A stretch of DNA of 64,000 bases from Opisthorchis felineus. Lineage: Eukaryota > Platyhelminthes > Trematoda > Opisthorchiida > Opisthorchiidae. Position numbers and translations under genes: made by a program. Below, in pieces: positions 1-10,441 of the stretch (positions are counted from its first letter, which is position 1; every line of letters begins with the position of its first letter). Under the pieces are notes generated by a model, which was given only the letters and a program-made list of their open reading frames with translations, did not search any database and was not told the origin of the DNA. The DNA is taken from contig SJOL01006423.1 of assembly GCA_004794785.1 (NCBI GenBank), forward strand, positions 544,859 to 608,858, in the 5' to 3' direction.

Positions 1-8
1 GCTTAAAG

Positions 9-26
9 TATATATATATATATATA
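9..26. repeat. (TA)n microsatellite
   Basis: Nine uninterrupted TA units lie at the left edge of the window. Nothing else in the first 300 bases is recognisable. Confidence 0.9.
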
Positions 27-331
27 CGATGTTCTCCCAGATTTCCCAGAACTCTCCAGATCGACAAGAAATCGTGTTATTCTCAAAAGCTGCTCCCTTG
101 TCGATCTGAAGCTTCTTCTTCAATCGGTTCCGATGTACCCAGATGAAAGAAACTCAGATGTAGATCAGCCTCGTAACTTAAAAAACTAGGTTGCTGCACT
201 GAAATAAGAATGAGTCTTTTTGGATCCATTTAATGTGGTTGCAGATAAATTGACTAAAATGCATGAGTTTACAGTATTTGCTTCTGCTGACGGACTTATT
301 GCTGAAAAATGTGAGATATTCGAGAACTTAC

Positions 332-455
332 CTGTAAAACGTCTTCCAGACAGTAGATCAAAAAACTTTAAGTAATGAGGCTCTATTCGGTGGTGAGCTC
401 TTTGGGAGAGCTGCGTATAGGCACACAAAAACTCCACCATGTGTATTTGGTTTTT
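332..455 (-). CDS. Possible internal exon, unidentified
   Basis: On the minus strand an open frame ends exactly at a GTAAGT-type donor (GT at 331-330), after residues reading LLSGRRFTG. The upstream part includes EFLCAYTQLSQRAHHRIEPH and then a Tyr/Leu/Phe-rich segment, which looks protein-like. An AG that could be the acceptor lies near 456. The start is uncertain because no long pyrimidine tract precedes it. I do not recognise the family and found no convincing next exon before the window edge. The donor and open frame are seen; coding status is inference. Confidence 0.25.
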
Positions 456-476
456 ACTAAATTTATTACCGTTCAT

Positions 477-1989
477 TATTACCCCACGTTTTCATCGTTA
501 TTTTCACTACTCAGTTTGTATTTCTAGATTGCTTTCACGGAGATATAGCCCCATGGACCTGATCAGTGTTCGAAGGCACGATGAATAGGAATAAGCGTAG
601 GGGAGACCAGAGGGACACAAGGGTGGCATAGACAAATGTGCGTTAAAGCAGCAGATGATGGTAATGCCTTCTCCTCAACATCTAAGCTGTGGCACAATTG
701 GCAAACAAAACACCATGGACAATAGGACGTACAAAACGAAGGCTTACTTCGAACAAGCACCAACCTGCATACAAGTTAAAGACCACCATTAGACAGAGCT
801 CTTTCGGGATGGTCGTTCGAGGATGATCATTATGCAATGGGGTGACTGTTTTGAGAGAAAAAACTCGTGGTTGAACATGACTCAGATCGCTCTGCGAGTG
901 AGCTACACAGCTATCAACAAAAATGTCAGTCTGTCCACAATGTTTATTGCTTCGAATAACGGAAGCACCCCGCCTTGTTTGGTATAGCCTGTTAGTCTTG
1001 TTGATTTTGAGGATTAAAGGCTATCGCTGCTTGATAATCGGTCTCTGGCTAGGAATTTGTGTATTTCCCCACAAGTGCCTGCAAACCGGTGGAGTTCAGA
1101 GAACTTCACAGTATTCATTGAGTAGGATGCGCTAGAGTACACAACCTACCTGGTCGCAGCATGGGATTCTGCTTAGTCAAAACATTTATTTACACGCTGA
1201 ATAATAGTCCGTCTCCCACAGTTGGCTTACTTAAAGAGTACTCGAATATAGGAGTGTTGTGTGATACACTAAAGAAGGTTTGAAATAAAAGAACAAACGT
1301 TTTCTTTGTGCAAAGGTTTTCGTTTGGTTCGGGTGTGATCCAACGGTTTTCACCTTTCCTTTTCAACATCTGAGATGCAATGGAATCAGGCGCAAACGTT
1401 AAGCTTTAACTTGTCCTCTGGAGTGTGATCGTGTTTGCCTATCCATTTTGAAGAAAATGATCAACACCTTTTGAATTCACCCATGTAATTCCATTCAATG
1501 ACATAAACAACCACTTTATCGCGCACTGTCTCACCTGACCACCGATGGGGTCATTAGTTCAGCCAAACAAATGGACGCAATTAATTAGAATGAAACCAGT
1601 AAATGGGTGGAGGAACGTGAATTGCAGTTAGAAAGTGACGATTTGAGTTCACCAAGTAGGTCGAAAGGAAGTGAAGTTTCGATGGCATGAAGTGGCACAA
1701 GTTGTTTGCCCACCTACTGACCCTACTTGCAGACAGCCAGAGATGTAGAGTTCGCTCACACACAAACTTGTCTCACGCATTTGCGTCCAACCATGCCTGC
1801 ACGCCATTTGCACCACTACCGACTCCATTCGTATCACTAGCCTGAACACAACCAGGAATTACAAGCAGTGCAAAGAAAGCTCATGAGCGTCTGGCTTGCG
1901 TGTCTGTGTGGAACACTTGGGGATGAATATTCGGTCACGCAATGCTTCGAATCCAGCCGGCGAAAATTTCAGTGGACAACGGCAGCACT
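477..1989. other. No gene recognised
   Basis: This stretch holds only short frames on both strands, without conserved motifs or paired splice signals. It would be intron of polo-like kinase if that gene extends off the left edge. Confidence 0.5.
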
Positions 1990-2300
1990 CTGATCAGATG
2001 CTGGAATGAAACTCAGGCCTCCGTTAGCTGTCTTGCAGTCAGGCTTTTGATCCAAAGGATTTTGTCCAAGGCCCTGTGACGTGACTCCTATTTCGTTTCG
2101 CTGGAGACATTTCAAGAAATAACGGCTGATGTCAGTGACAGTTTCTTTCCAGATTGTCTGATTGAACACTCGGAGGTGTAGGCATCCCAGAATGCTTGAC
2201 ATAGGCCAGCAGCAGGTCCCCTCTCTCACCCACTCTCTGTTCACCCTAAGGCTTTAAATGTAAGTAGGTGGACTTTTTGGCTGTAAGATAGTGAAGCATC
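1990..2300 (+). mobile_element. LINE 3'-end fragment, family 1, degenerate
   Basis: This stretch aligns by eye with the 3' ends of the LINE pieces at 3985-4510, 54590-54990 and 56480-57155. Shared features are a block matching the coding sequence ...LETLQDMAANRCQ in better copies, a following segment on the pattern TTTCTTTCCAGACTGTCTG, and a terminal GTGAAGCATCA-like block followed by ATG/ATT-rich repeats. The frame is broken in several places. No reverse-transcriptase core is present, so it is a 5'-truncated relic. It lies in the presumed polo-like kinase intron. Confidence 0.6.
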
Positions 2301-3394
2301 ATTGTCAGCAATGATGTTGCTGTTTGTGGTGGTGATGATTATGATGGCGACTACGCAGAGTTGAATGACAGCTGTTCGTTGAGGTGTTGCCACAGCTGAA
2401 CAACCATTATCATTGTTTATATACTTGTTTTTAATTTTGGAGGTATGGTCTTCCGGACCTCTAACAGTTTCGAAACGTTTTTCACTGATTTTTCCGGGTC
2501 CTTCCATTAATGAAACTCAGTCGAGATTTCATCCTGTGAGTGAAGTCAATCTATGGCGAAAAGTTGAAAAGCATTGTACATCAAGGATCATTAGTGATGC
2601 ATGGAAGGTTCACATGTCGTGTGAATTCTTCTACCTTCTGAGCTGCTCGTAGTTTTGTTGTCAGTGTGCAATTAGGGAATTTTATTCAAGTAAAACTAAT
2701 CTATGCCGAGAAGCACTGTGCTGTTGTTTCATCCTTCTTGGGAGTCACCAGCGCTGCATCTATCACGAATCACGATTTGTTTCATCCTGTGCTCCGATCT
2801 GTCCAAATGAACCGATGACAAATGCTTACGTATAGTTGGTGGGATTTACTGCTGCTGTAGTCTTGTAGTTCCGGCCGAGCTGGTTCACTCCACTCCTGTC
2901 GAATGCATCATCTAATTTTTTACATCTGTAGGCCAGGCTGGGGGATTTGTGATGACTCATCTGTGACATTGGTCAACGTCGTTGCCGTATGGTCCGGTTG
3001 CCCACTGCTTATTAAAGCCATACAGATGAATGTCACAAGGGGTCTCGCACACCGCTGTTGTCGATTAATTATGACTCACTCGATCAAAACACCATTTGTG
3101 ATTGGCTTAGGATTGGCAGAAATCTCGATGTTAGATTTGTTTCTCCTGGATGGTCCTTTTGTTGTTCGTCTCCAGTCGTGACCCACGGACAACGGTGTTG
3201 TGGACTCCAGCTGAGTGCATTTCTGGAGGGTTAAGAATTCTACGTGCTCACTGACCAGCCCCATCCTACCGTCTGCTCGATCAACTCTATTTTGCGATTT
3301 CTTTAACGAATTCCTAATCTTTGCTTATCGTCTGTACATGTTCAGCTTCAACTTGATGTGTAACCGTTTGGTTTGGACGTGTTTTAATTCTCAG

Positions 3395-3511
3395 GCAGGC
3401 GAAAACGTTGCTCGTCGTGACTCGGATGACTTGGCGCGACTGCCGTTCCTGCGTCGGTGGTTCCGTACCCGTTCCGCTATGGTTTTACACCTGAGCAATG
3501 GCACACTCCAG
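3395..3511 (+). CDS. PLK1: Polo-like kinase 1, penultimate exon (polo box 2 start)
   Basis: This 39-codon exon sits between a TTCTCAG acceptor and a GTAATG donor and is phase 0 at both ends. It reads [20 protein letters not shown] followed by [19 protein letters not shown], closely matching the linker and first strands of polo box 2 in animal PLK1 (the [26 protein letters not shown] region). Polo boxes dock the kinase onto phosphorylated partners at centrosomes, kinetochores and the midbody during mitosis. The frame stays open upstream of the acceptor, but that part shows no similarity. The next exon is at 6618 and restores the family reading exactly across the junction (Q|INFF). Earlier exons, with the kinase domain and polo box 1, are not in the window. 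Confidence 0.93.
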
Positions 3512-6500
3512 GTAATGTTTTCAAGTACTATGCCTTAGACTCACATCCTTATCCTCTTCTGTCTTCACCTTTATGTGGCATCAAAAGCGCCGCATCTGGC
3601 GTACATTAATCATTGTTTTCACTGTAGATCTTCCGGCTCTTTCCGCCTCAGAAGATCGTTGTTATTCATTACTCCTTTTGTTTCCACCCGTCAACAGATC
3701 CTTAGCTCTCTTGTTCATGCGTTTTACCTTCTTCAGTAATTTGTAGCCATTCGGTACTGAACAGAGATAATCAAACTTTCACCACCAGTGAATGTGTGTT
3801 AGAAAGTTTTGAGTCACTCCACGTTACTAAATGTCCAAAACTTGCGAAACTATATCGTCGTCGCTTCCAGTTCTTGGCTGTATGTCCCACACTCTTCCAC
3901 TTTTCGGTGATCGAAACTAGAAGCTGGAACCAATGTACCCATGGTTAACGGTTTATATCTGGCAAATTGATTGACTGATTGATCGAGTTGTGATCGACGA
4001 GATGTTGAAACAAACACTAGAATGTCTCCAAGATCCAGGTGTTCAAATAGCTGGGAGGAAAACCTTGTGGACCTGGAATATGCAGACGACATTGTCCTCG
4101 TCTCCGAAGAGAGCGCTGTTTTCCGTGCCCAATTCAGAGTGGCGGAAGCAGAGAGTTGTCAACCTTTGATCTGGCAGAGGGTTGTGAAAGCCATTACGAA
4201 AAGTCTGGGTACTGTAGGTTCTACTTTCCTTCCAAGATGGGTTCAGTGTGTTCCCCCGTGTGCAAGGCTGAAGACACTGCAATATATGACTGCCAACCGA
4301 TTTCAGTGGCGTTCTTGTTTTCGGTTTCTGTCCAGGGGGTCTGGATGCGTTAGACACCTCGGAATTATTGCGATAGTCTACCAGTAGGTCCGTCCCCATT
4401 GTTTTTTCTCTTCACAGTAAGGCCTTCAAATAAATTATGGTTGTACGGCCGTGAAGCATCAGTGTCAAACACTGAACTTGTGCTCTTGGTGATTATGGTG
4501 ACCCATGTGGCATATGGATTTGTAGGTTCCAACATCTAGGCATTACTGAGGCTCCTGCTTGTGACAGACCAAAACTCCTCATACACGGCTTGATAATCTT
4601 TTTGAACAAGCATGACATAGAGTGACCAGTTTTCCAGTTACTTCAGGGCCATCATAGCAGCTGGACTCTAAGCGTTCCCACGTTGAGACTTCATTTTTTT
4701 TAATTGCCCGTAGAAATTGTTTTCGAGATGCGAGTTTCGACTGTTCCTCTAATCAGCACAATCACTTTTTCATCGGACTGCTATTTGGTGTTTATTGCAC
4801 AATGCGCGTCGATTTCCAGAACTCCATCTGTCTACTTGATCGCGGCTGCTAGAAGTCCGGATGGTTTTAGAAACCCTTATATTCTGACCAAAGCGAGACG
4901 TCTCTGAAACTAAGGCTCATAGTTATCTGCTACAGTTCAGCTTCAGCTTATTCAGATAAAGTTAAGTCGCCTGTGGTAAACAGCGGACAGATATTGGACT
5001 AAAGCAGTAGTGTTTCGATCAGGAAATACGCGAGGTAGTGTTAACCTGGGCGAACGGATTTTTAGATTTCCCGTCCATTCTCGACTTCTGTACATGATAA
5101 GGGAAGGGTCTTTAAAAAGAAGGCTAGTAGTGCATCTCCCAGCAACTAGCCTACTGGTCCTTTAACTCACCCTTGACAGAATTTCGCTTTCTGTGTCAGG
5201 TGATTTTCCCGCGTCGGCTGGTTTGGTCGCATAGATTATGTATTACTTATTAGGCACACTACTTTACTTAAGGACGAGAGTTGTAGAGTACGTAACAACA
5301 ACCTTATTTCACATTTTTAGCTGTTGATAAAAGTTAGTTTGGTTAGGCTACATCTTTCGCACGTCCGGAGACGGTCTCTTTCGGAGGGTTCTCTGTGCAG
5401 CTGTGTGCTGATTGGAAATGAACGAGAGACGAACATCCCATGACCTGGCAACGAAGTATGCAATCACTAACCAGTAAACTCGGTTTGACAGCCGCTGCCT
5501 TCCTGGTTGGTGACCCTGGAACTCCACTCATCAGTGGTTAATAACACTGACGGAAATGTTTCCGTCACGCAGTGAGTGGCGCTCCTGCTTCAAAGTTCTC
5601 GCCTTCACTGCTTATCTGTTCAGTTTCTTGTCCCTTCAAGTGACTAGACTTATTCGATATAAACTAACACATTATCCCATCATCTGCTACATCTCCTGCT
5701 TCCCCATTTTTCGGAGAGTGGAATCAACGTACTCTTGGTGCATCGTTTGTGCTGACTAGGCTAAATCGAGCCTAACTATTAATAAGATGGAGCACCGGTG
5801 GGCGCAGTGACGAGTAATTGACAGAAGACATTTAGTCGAAGAACTTCTGACTTTTTGACTTTAGATTCTGACTTGCGGATGTTGGATTCGTGATACAAGA
5901 ACATTTTAGTTTGTGAGGAGTGTGGCAGCCCTCCGGAGCGTCAAAGATGGGAAAGTTCAGCTGCATGCACGGAAATGCATTGAAGCAGACATTTTGAGTT
6001 AGCTAGGATTACCCGAACAATTACGTCACCTGGATGGACGTATTCAACAGAAACCCGGCACAGCTTTGACAGAGGTATGGTCGCCGAGATAGAAGTAGGA
6101 AAATTAATACACTTGTGAACGTGTTGAGTACAGCTTGAGCAGAGTGTCTCGACATAACAGAAGACTTGGTACACGTACGGCGTCTTTCTCTTGGATTGAT
6201 TACAATCATCTTTTTAAGAAGTGGATCCTTATGAAAGTGTGCTTGCTCCACGAGTGGTGTTCTGGCCTGTATACTCCTCCCAGTTAGACGAAATCTGTAA
6301 TGTGGTCTAATCTGCCCAGCTCTTGAAGTTGTTGTACAGAATAAGTCTCATAGTGGACTCTTGTTACCACACAATCATCACAATCCGGGCTACAGCAATT
6401 TGTACTGGTTTGTTCCGATGTCTGATGTCTCTGCGAAGGCTTTACTCTCTAATGATATGCATACATTTTGACTCGGTCAGTAAATCCCTACCGTTCATGT

Positions 6501-6617
6501 GACTTCCGACTGTAGTTTGCGATCAGGCAATTTGTCTCATGGTATGTTTGTCTCCACTGCTTCGATCCAGTTAACTTGCAATATCATCTCTTCCTAATTT
6601 CGTTTCCTCTGACCCAG
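3512..6617 (+). other. PLK1: Phase-0 intron of polo-like kinase 1
   Basis: This intron of about 3.1 kb has a GTAATG donor and a pyrimidine-rich CTGACCCAG acceptor. It contains the LINE fragment at 3985-4510 in the same orientation as the gene. The remaining 2.1 kb (4511-6617) shows no other feature I can support. Confidence 0.85.
3985..4510 (+). mobile_element. LINE reverse-transcriptase fragment, family 1, internally deleted
   Basis: From about 3990 the translation gives VIDEMLKQTLECLQDPGVQIA and then NLVDLEYADDIVLVSEES. The YADD box is the catalytic palm motif of non-LTR reverse transcriptases. After that the frame jumps straight to the C-terminal part: an SVPNSEWRKQR-like block in another frame, then ITKSLGTVGSTFLPRW and LKTLQYMTANRFQWRSC. 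Thumb and connection regions present in the copy at 56480-57155 are missing. The 3' end has the family's GTGAAGCATCAGTGTCAA block. It is an inactive relic inserted in the polo-like kinase intron. Confidence 0.85.
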
Positions 6618-6950
6618 ATCAATTTCTTCGAGGATCATGCGAAAATCATTCTCTGTCCCCTGATGCGTGCCGTGACGTATATTGACTCGAATCGTGATTT
6701 TAAGACCTACCAATTTCAAATGCTTCAAACCGGTGGTATAATTCAAGATCTCGTCAAGCGATTGGAGTATGCTAAGACCATGATTGACACTTTGACCGCA
6801 TCCCTACCGCAGGGTGGTCCGTCCTCCACAAAGTCTGCGCCGAACGATGCGAATGCTAAGCCTAATGCACCAATCCAGTCTGCTGTTCGGAAAACGACGG
6901 CCACAGCAACAGGCCCCCCAGCTCCGGCTACGGGGAAGCTGACTAAGTGA
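6618..6950 (+). CDS. PLK1: Polo-like kinase 1, terminal exon (polo box 2, C-terminus)
   Basis: This last exon (110 codons plus TGA) follows the CCCAG acceptor. It begins INFFEDHAKIILCPLMRAVT and continues through TYIDSNRDFKTYQ and LVKRLEYAKTMIDTL, matching the C-terminal polo box of animal PLK1. The His and Lys that clamp the phosphate of docking peptides in human PLK1 (His538, Lys540) are both present in DHAK, at 6636-6638 and 6642-6644, so phosphopeptide binding is probably kept (inference). Human PLK1 ends shortly after this region. Here a tail of about 45 residues rich in Ala, Pro, Thr and Lys follows, with no known domain. No clear AATAAA signal lies just downstream. Confidence 0.95.
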   Translation: MNFFEDHAKIILCPLMRAVTYIDSNRDFKTYQFQMLQTGGIIQDLVKRLEYAKTMIDTLTASLPQGGPSSTKSAPNDANAKPNAPIQSAVRKTTATATGPPAPATGKLTK

Positions 6951-9424
6951 TGTGGTACTCCGCTCCTACGTTACCCTCCCCGATCATTGTGCTCCTGAGT
7001 TTTTATCATCATTCACCTTTCAAAGGAAGAAAAAATGCGGACTTTCCAAACTGTTCAGATCACGGTGACCACAACTGACAACACCGTTCCTCGCACGTTT
7101 TGTCTGCCATATTAGGGAGAAATCAATCATTATTTTTTTGTTTGGAATCAGAACTTTCCCGCACACTCTTTGTCCCCGAAGCACCAGATTCTTGTGAATC
7201 AATATTTGGCTTCCAACCTTGTACAACCCAGACAATGATTTGCATCGAGTCTATTGGCGTCCTTCCCAACCTACTGCGTTGGTATCCAGTGTTGTCATTT
7301 GTAGTACCAACGTATCGGCTTTCGTAACTGTCTCGTCTTCTGATTGACACTATGGGAAATTGAAATAATTTTCCCATTATGTCGAATATTTTGATCCCGT
7401 TACTTTCGGAATAATAGGAAAGATTTGGGCTGTCTGAGGCCTCTATCTACTTAGAATTGCTCTTGAACTGGTTGAACGTTGTTCACGAAAGTGAGACAAT
7501 AGTGTGGCATTTTACTATCGGCAGCTTACATCCGTAAGCTGTTTCTCTAGAACATCTTTATCCAGTAAGAGGCTCTTGCTTACTTGCCTCGTTTAAAGTT
7601 GTCTGACCTGACGATGATGCACGTCTATGCACCGTGAGGGTTTCGCCATAGCGATGGCCGGATTAGAGTGGTCGATCTATCGCTAACTTCTTTCCTTTGG
7701 TTACAGTTACAAGTAATTAACCCGTCACTGTTCATCATTTCTGCAGTCTTACCTCTACTTTTTTCCCGTCGTTAAATGTAGGCTTGAGTGCTGAAGTCGA
7801 TGTGGCTCCGTAGTGCATGCGGTACTGTGCGAACCAAGTCATCGACAGTCACTTGATTTCTACTTGTCAGACGTAGCTTCGGCACTATTAGCTGAATAAC
7901 AGGGACATAAAGCTTTTTTCCTTAGCGCTGTTTTCATGTGTGATAGAATAATGCACACACTGGTGGTGCAGGTTAAAGGAAGATCCGGAAATTCCGGAGG
8001 GGGGGGGGCTTCTGTCGAAGAGGTCTAGCGCATGGTGATTTCACCGCTTTTTAACTGTTGTTTATCTTAGGAGAATCTAGGGGTCTCACTTCAAATGGTG
8101 TGCTTGTTAACGTTCAGTTAACAAGTCATCAGACCAGGTTCGTTTACCTAATGTTGGGGGCTAGTTTGTTTTCCAGTGATGTATTCCCATTGAACTTCGT
8201 TGTTAGAAGAGCATTTGAACATGAGGCAATAAGTCACCAAGGGAAGGACATTTTGAACAAAGTGGTATTCCGCCCTCTAATCACACAATCCTTCCAAGAA
8301 TGATACACTTGTTTCATCATAATCCAGTACTAGCAACATAATAGGTCATGTTTTCTGATCTGTTTACATGTGACCTGCCTTTCGCGACTTTCCAGAAAAA
8401 CAAAACACGAGCACAGGCGTGTACGTCGTTGCTCTTGTTCTGCTGAAAACAGAAATGAGGTGAACAAAGCGAGCGCCACTTGTATGTAAAGCGCTGGCAA
8501 CGGTGCTTGACTGACACATCGCAGGCCTTTCTGAAACGACCATTAATTTAAAGTGAAACAGTCAGGTGATATAGGGCCTGTTGCGGGAACCAGCTGGCGA
8601 ATTAGCTCAGTATGTAAGTGCACGGTTGGCCGTGCACATGTCAAGAGATTCGTAATGTGAAATCAACTAAGTCGACTGACGCAGCGGCGGGTATCACGGA
8701 TGGAGTCGTCTATAACCTCTAGAAATAAAACATCTGTGAGCTGAAAAGTCAAAGAATGCCCACCCTAATGTGGTGTTTCATCGTCAATACAACACACACG
8801 CGGTTATTTTGCTGTTGGTCACTAGTGCAAGTTTTACATCGGACCCATCCAGACCGCTGATCCCGAGTATGCAGGGAATCTTGTTGGACGTCTGCCTCTT
8901 GTCGGTGACCATGACCATACTGCAAACAACATAAGATACTTTTCTCAATTTTTAATCCGTCGGTTGAAAAACTTCGGTCCTGGCGGCTATGGTAGAGTAT
9001 TGGAGGTCATAACCATGTTCAGGTTTGAATACTACGACATTGAAACAGCGTAAAGCTCGTTTTTTCTTCTCTGAGGTGCTGAAAAACTCCTGGCTTTTCC
9101 ACGAATGAAACCATTTAGCAATGTCTTCAAGGTAGAAACGATCTGATTGCAGTATCAGGCCTCTTCTTGTAAAGAAAAGGTACTCCTTTTTGGAGCGTTT
9201 ACCGATCGAGAACAAAATAATCCTGTGATGTGTCAAAACCAGTTGTGGGACAACTGTAGATGCAAACGCAGAGCCTGGGAAAGTCGAAATCCTTTGATTT
9301 CCACGTTCATTAGTGACACTTTTAGAAGTTGGACACTATTTCTACTCATCCCAGTTGTATTGGACAGTCTCGTTCTCCGAGACAGACAATTTAGGTAAGC
9401 ACCGATTTAAGAACTCACCTCCCT
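6951..9424. other. Downstream flank of polo-like kinase; no gene recognised
   Basis: This begins as the 3' UTR. The first AATAAA on + is at 8724-8729, which is rather far for a UTR end. A 10-base G run lies at 7999-8008. Near 8597 a GAATTAGCTCAG block resembles a tRNA A box, but no B box of tRNA quality follows. No exon with paired splice signals was found. Confidence 0.5.
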
Positions 9425-9557
9425 TTTTCGGAAAAGTTTGGTAACAATCGGTAGATTTATTGCTGGGCAACGTTTCGCTTTTGACACAAAAGCTTCGTCA
9501 GGCCAAGTGACTAGGTTACGAGGTTGGTCGAGATTTAAGGCGGAAGGAGAACCAATC
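9425..9557 (+). repeat. Left inverted arm
   Basis: This is the reverse complement of 9920-10052 with about three substitutions. The hammerhead-like hairpin reads on the minus strand. Confidence 0.93.
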
Positions 9558-10095
9558 ATCTAAGTCAAGCTAAATCTCTGTTGGGTGTCGGCCGAAGGAT
9601 TTTGTGTGTTAGGGTGGGTGACCAAGTGTTGGACCGATGGGGGAACCTAATTGGATTTGGGTCCAGCCTAGGGTGTAGTTGTTCTGGTTCGGTTCACTTA
9701 ATGATCCCTCTTGAACTTCGTTTGCACTTTCTGTCCGTCTGTGTGGATGGGCTAGTGCTACGATAGTTGTGTAAGAGGGATTCTGTGAACTTTGGTCGGG
9801 TTGGGATTTCCACCCCCTGTTTTTGCTAATGATTCTAAGTGAATTGACAACCACACAGTCACGTGTCAACTCGGCTTATCTAAGACCGCTTTCCATACGC
9901 TCTCCAGTTCCACACCCTCGATTGGTTCTCCTTCCGCTTTAAATCTCGACCAACCTCGTAACCTAGTCACTTGGCCTGACGAAGCTTTTGTGTCAAAAGC
10001 GAAACGTTGCCCAGCGACAAATCTACCGATTGTTACCAAACTTTTCCGAAAACGATGATTACTCAATCGGTTCCAAGCGTTTTTCATCTGATTGC
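9432..10095. mobile_element. Penelope-like or foldback element with long inverted arms
   Basis: Two 133-bp arms (9425-9557 and 9920-10052) are near-perfect reverse complements, with about three differences. They flank roughly 360 bp of unique centre with no coding capacity. Each arm holds CTGACGA, a 7-bp hairpin (GCTTTTG/CAAAAGC) and GCGAAACGTTG, which resembles a hammerhead core but has one extra A before stem II. A direct repeat on the pattern ACTCACCTCCCT..TTCGGA occurs just left (9412-9431) and 43 bases right of the right arm (10096-10115). It may be a target duplication of about 20 bp. The arms' similarity implies a recent insertion. Class assignment is inference. Confidence 0.6.
9920..10052 (-). 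repeat. Right inverted arm
   Basis: This is the partner of 9425-9557. The hammerhead-like hairpin (CTGACGA...GCGAAACG) reads on the plus strand from about 9976. Confidence 0.93.
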
Positions 10096-10101
10096 ACTCA
10101 C

Positions 10102-10223
10102 CTCCCTCTTCGGAAATGACGAGTGGGAGTTCGTCAGGACCCAGAGCTCGATGGCTTCTGAGAGGTAGAACGCACTTATCCGTCTCAAGCCATTGAACGC
10201 CGCTGTCGTCATCCATATGCATG
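10102..10223 (-). CDS. Possible exon, unidentified, beside the foldback element
   Basis: The minus-strand frame reads MHMDDDSGVQWLETDKCVLP and continues into SHRALGPDELPLVISEEGG. It ends at GGAG|GTGAGTGC, a textbook donor in phase 1. An AG near the upstream end (about 10224) could be the acceptor. The residue composition looks protein-like. I do not recognise the family. The right edge of the foldback element lies a few bases into the presumed intron. A copy of the exon-end-plus-donor sequence reappears at 9412-9431 beyond the element's left arm. Confidence 0.35.
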
Positions 10224-10368
10224 TTACTCGTCAAAAGCTTGAATTAACAGGAGCAGGTTGATCGTTGCTCAAAGTGGTCATCCAACGGTTTAGACACTTC
10301 GTTGACGATATCGAAACACTGTTAGTTCGGAAGCGCTAATTGGTTGATCTGCTAGCTGGGCTTGGGAG

Positions 10369-10441
10369 TTTGCTTGCAGACGTTTTTCACCAACCGTGAA
10401 CTGGTGCCCCTACGATTGGCGGCGAAACGTCTGCAAGCGAA
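10369..10441. repeat. Inverted repeat, 17-bp arms
   Basis: TTTGCTTGCAGACGTTT (10369-10385) and its near-exact reverse complement (10425-10441; one mismatch) enclose 39 bases. The second arm follows GGCGAAACGT, a pattern also seen after stem II of the hammerhead-like hairpins in this window. This may be a remnant of another small element. Confidence 0.6.
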
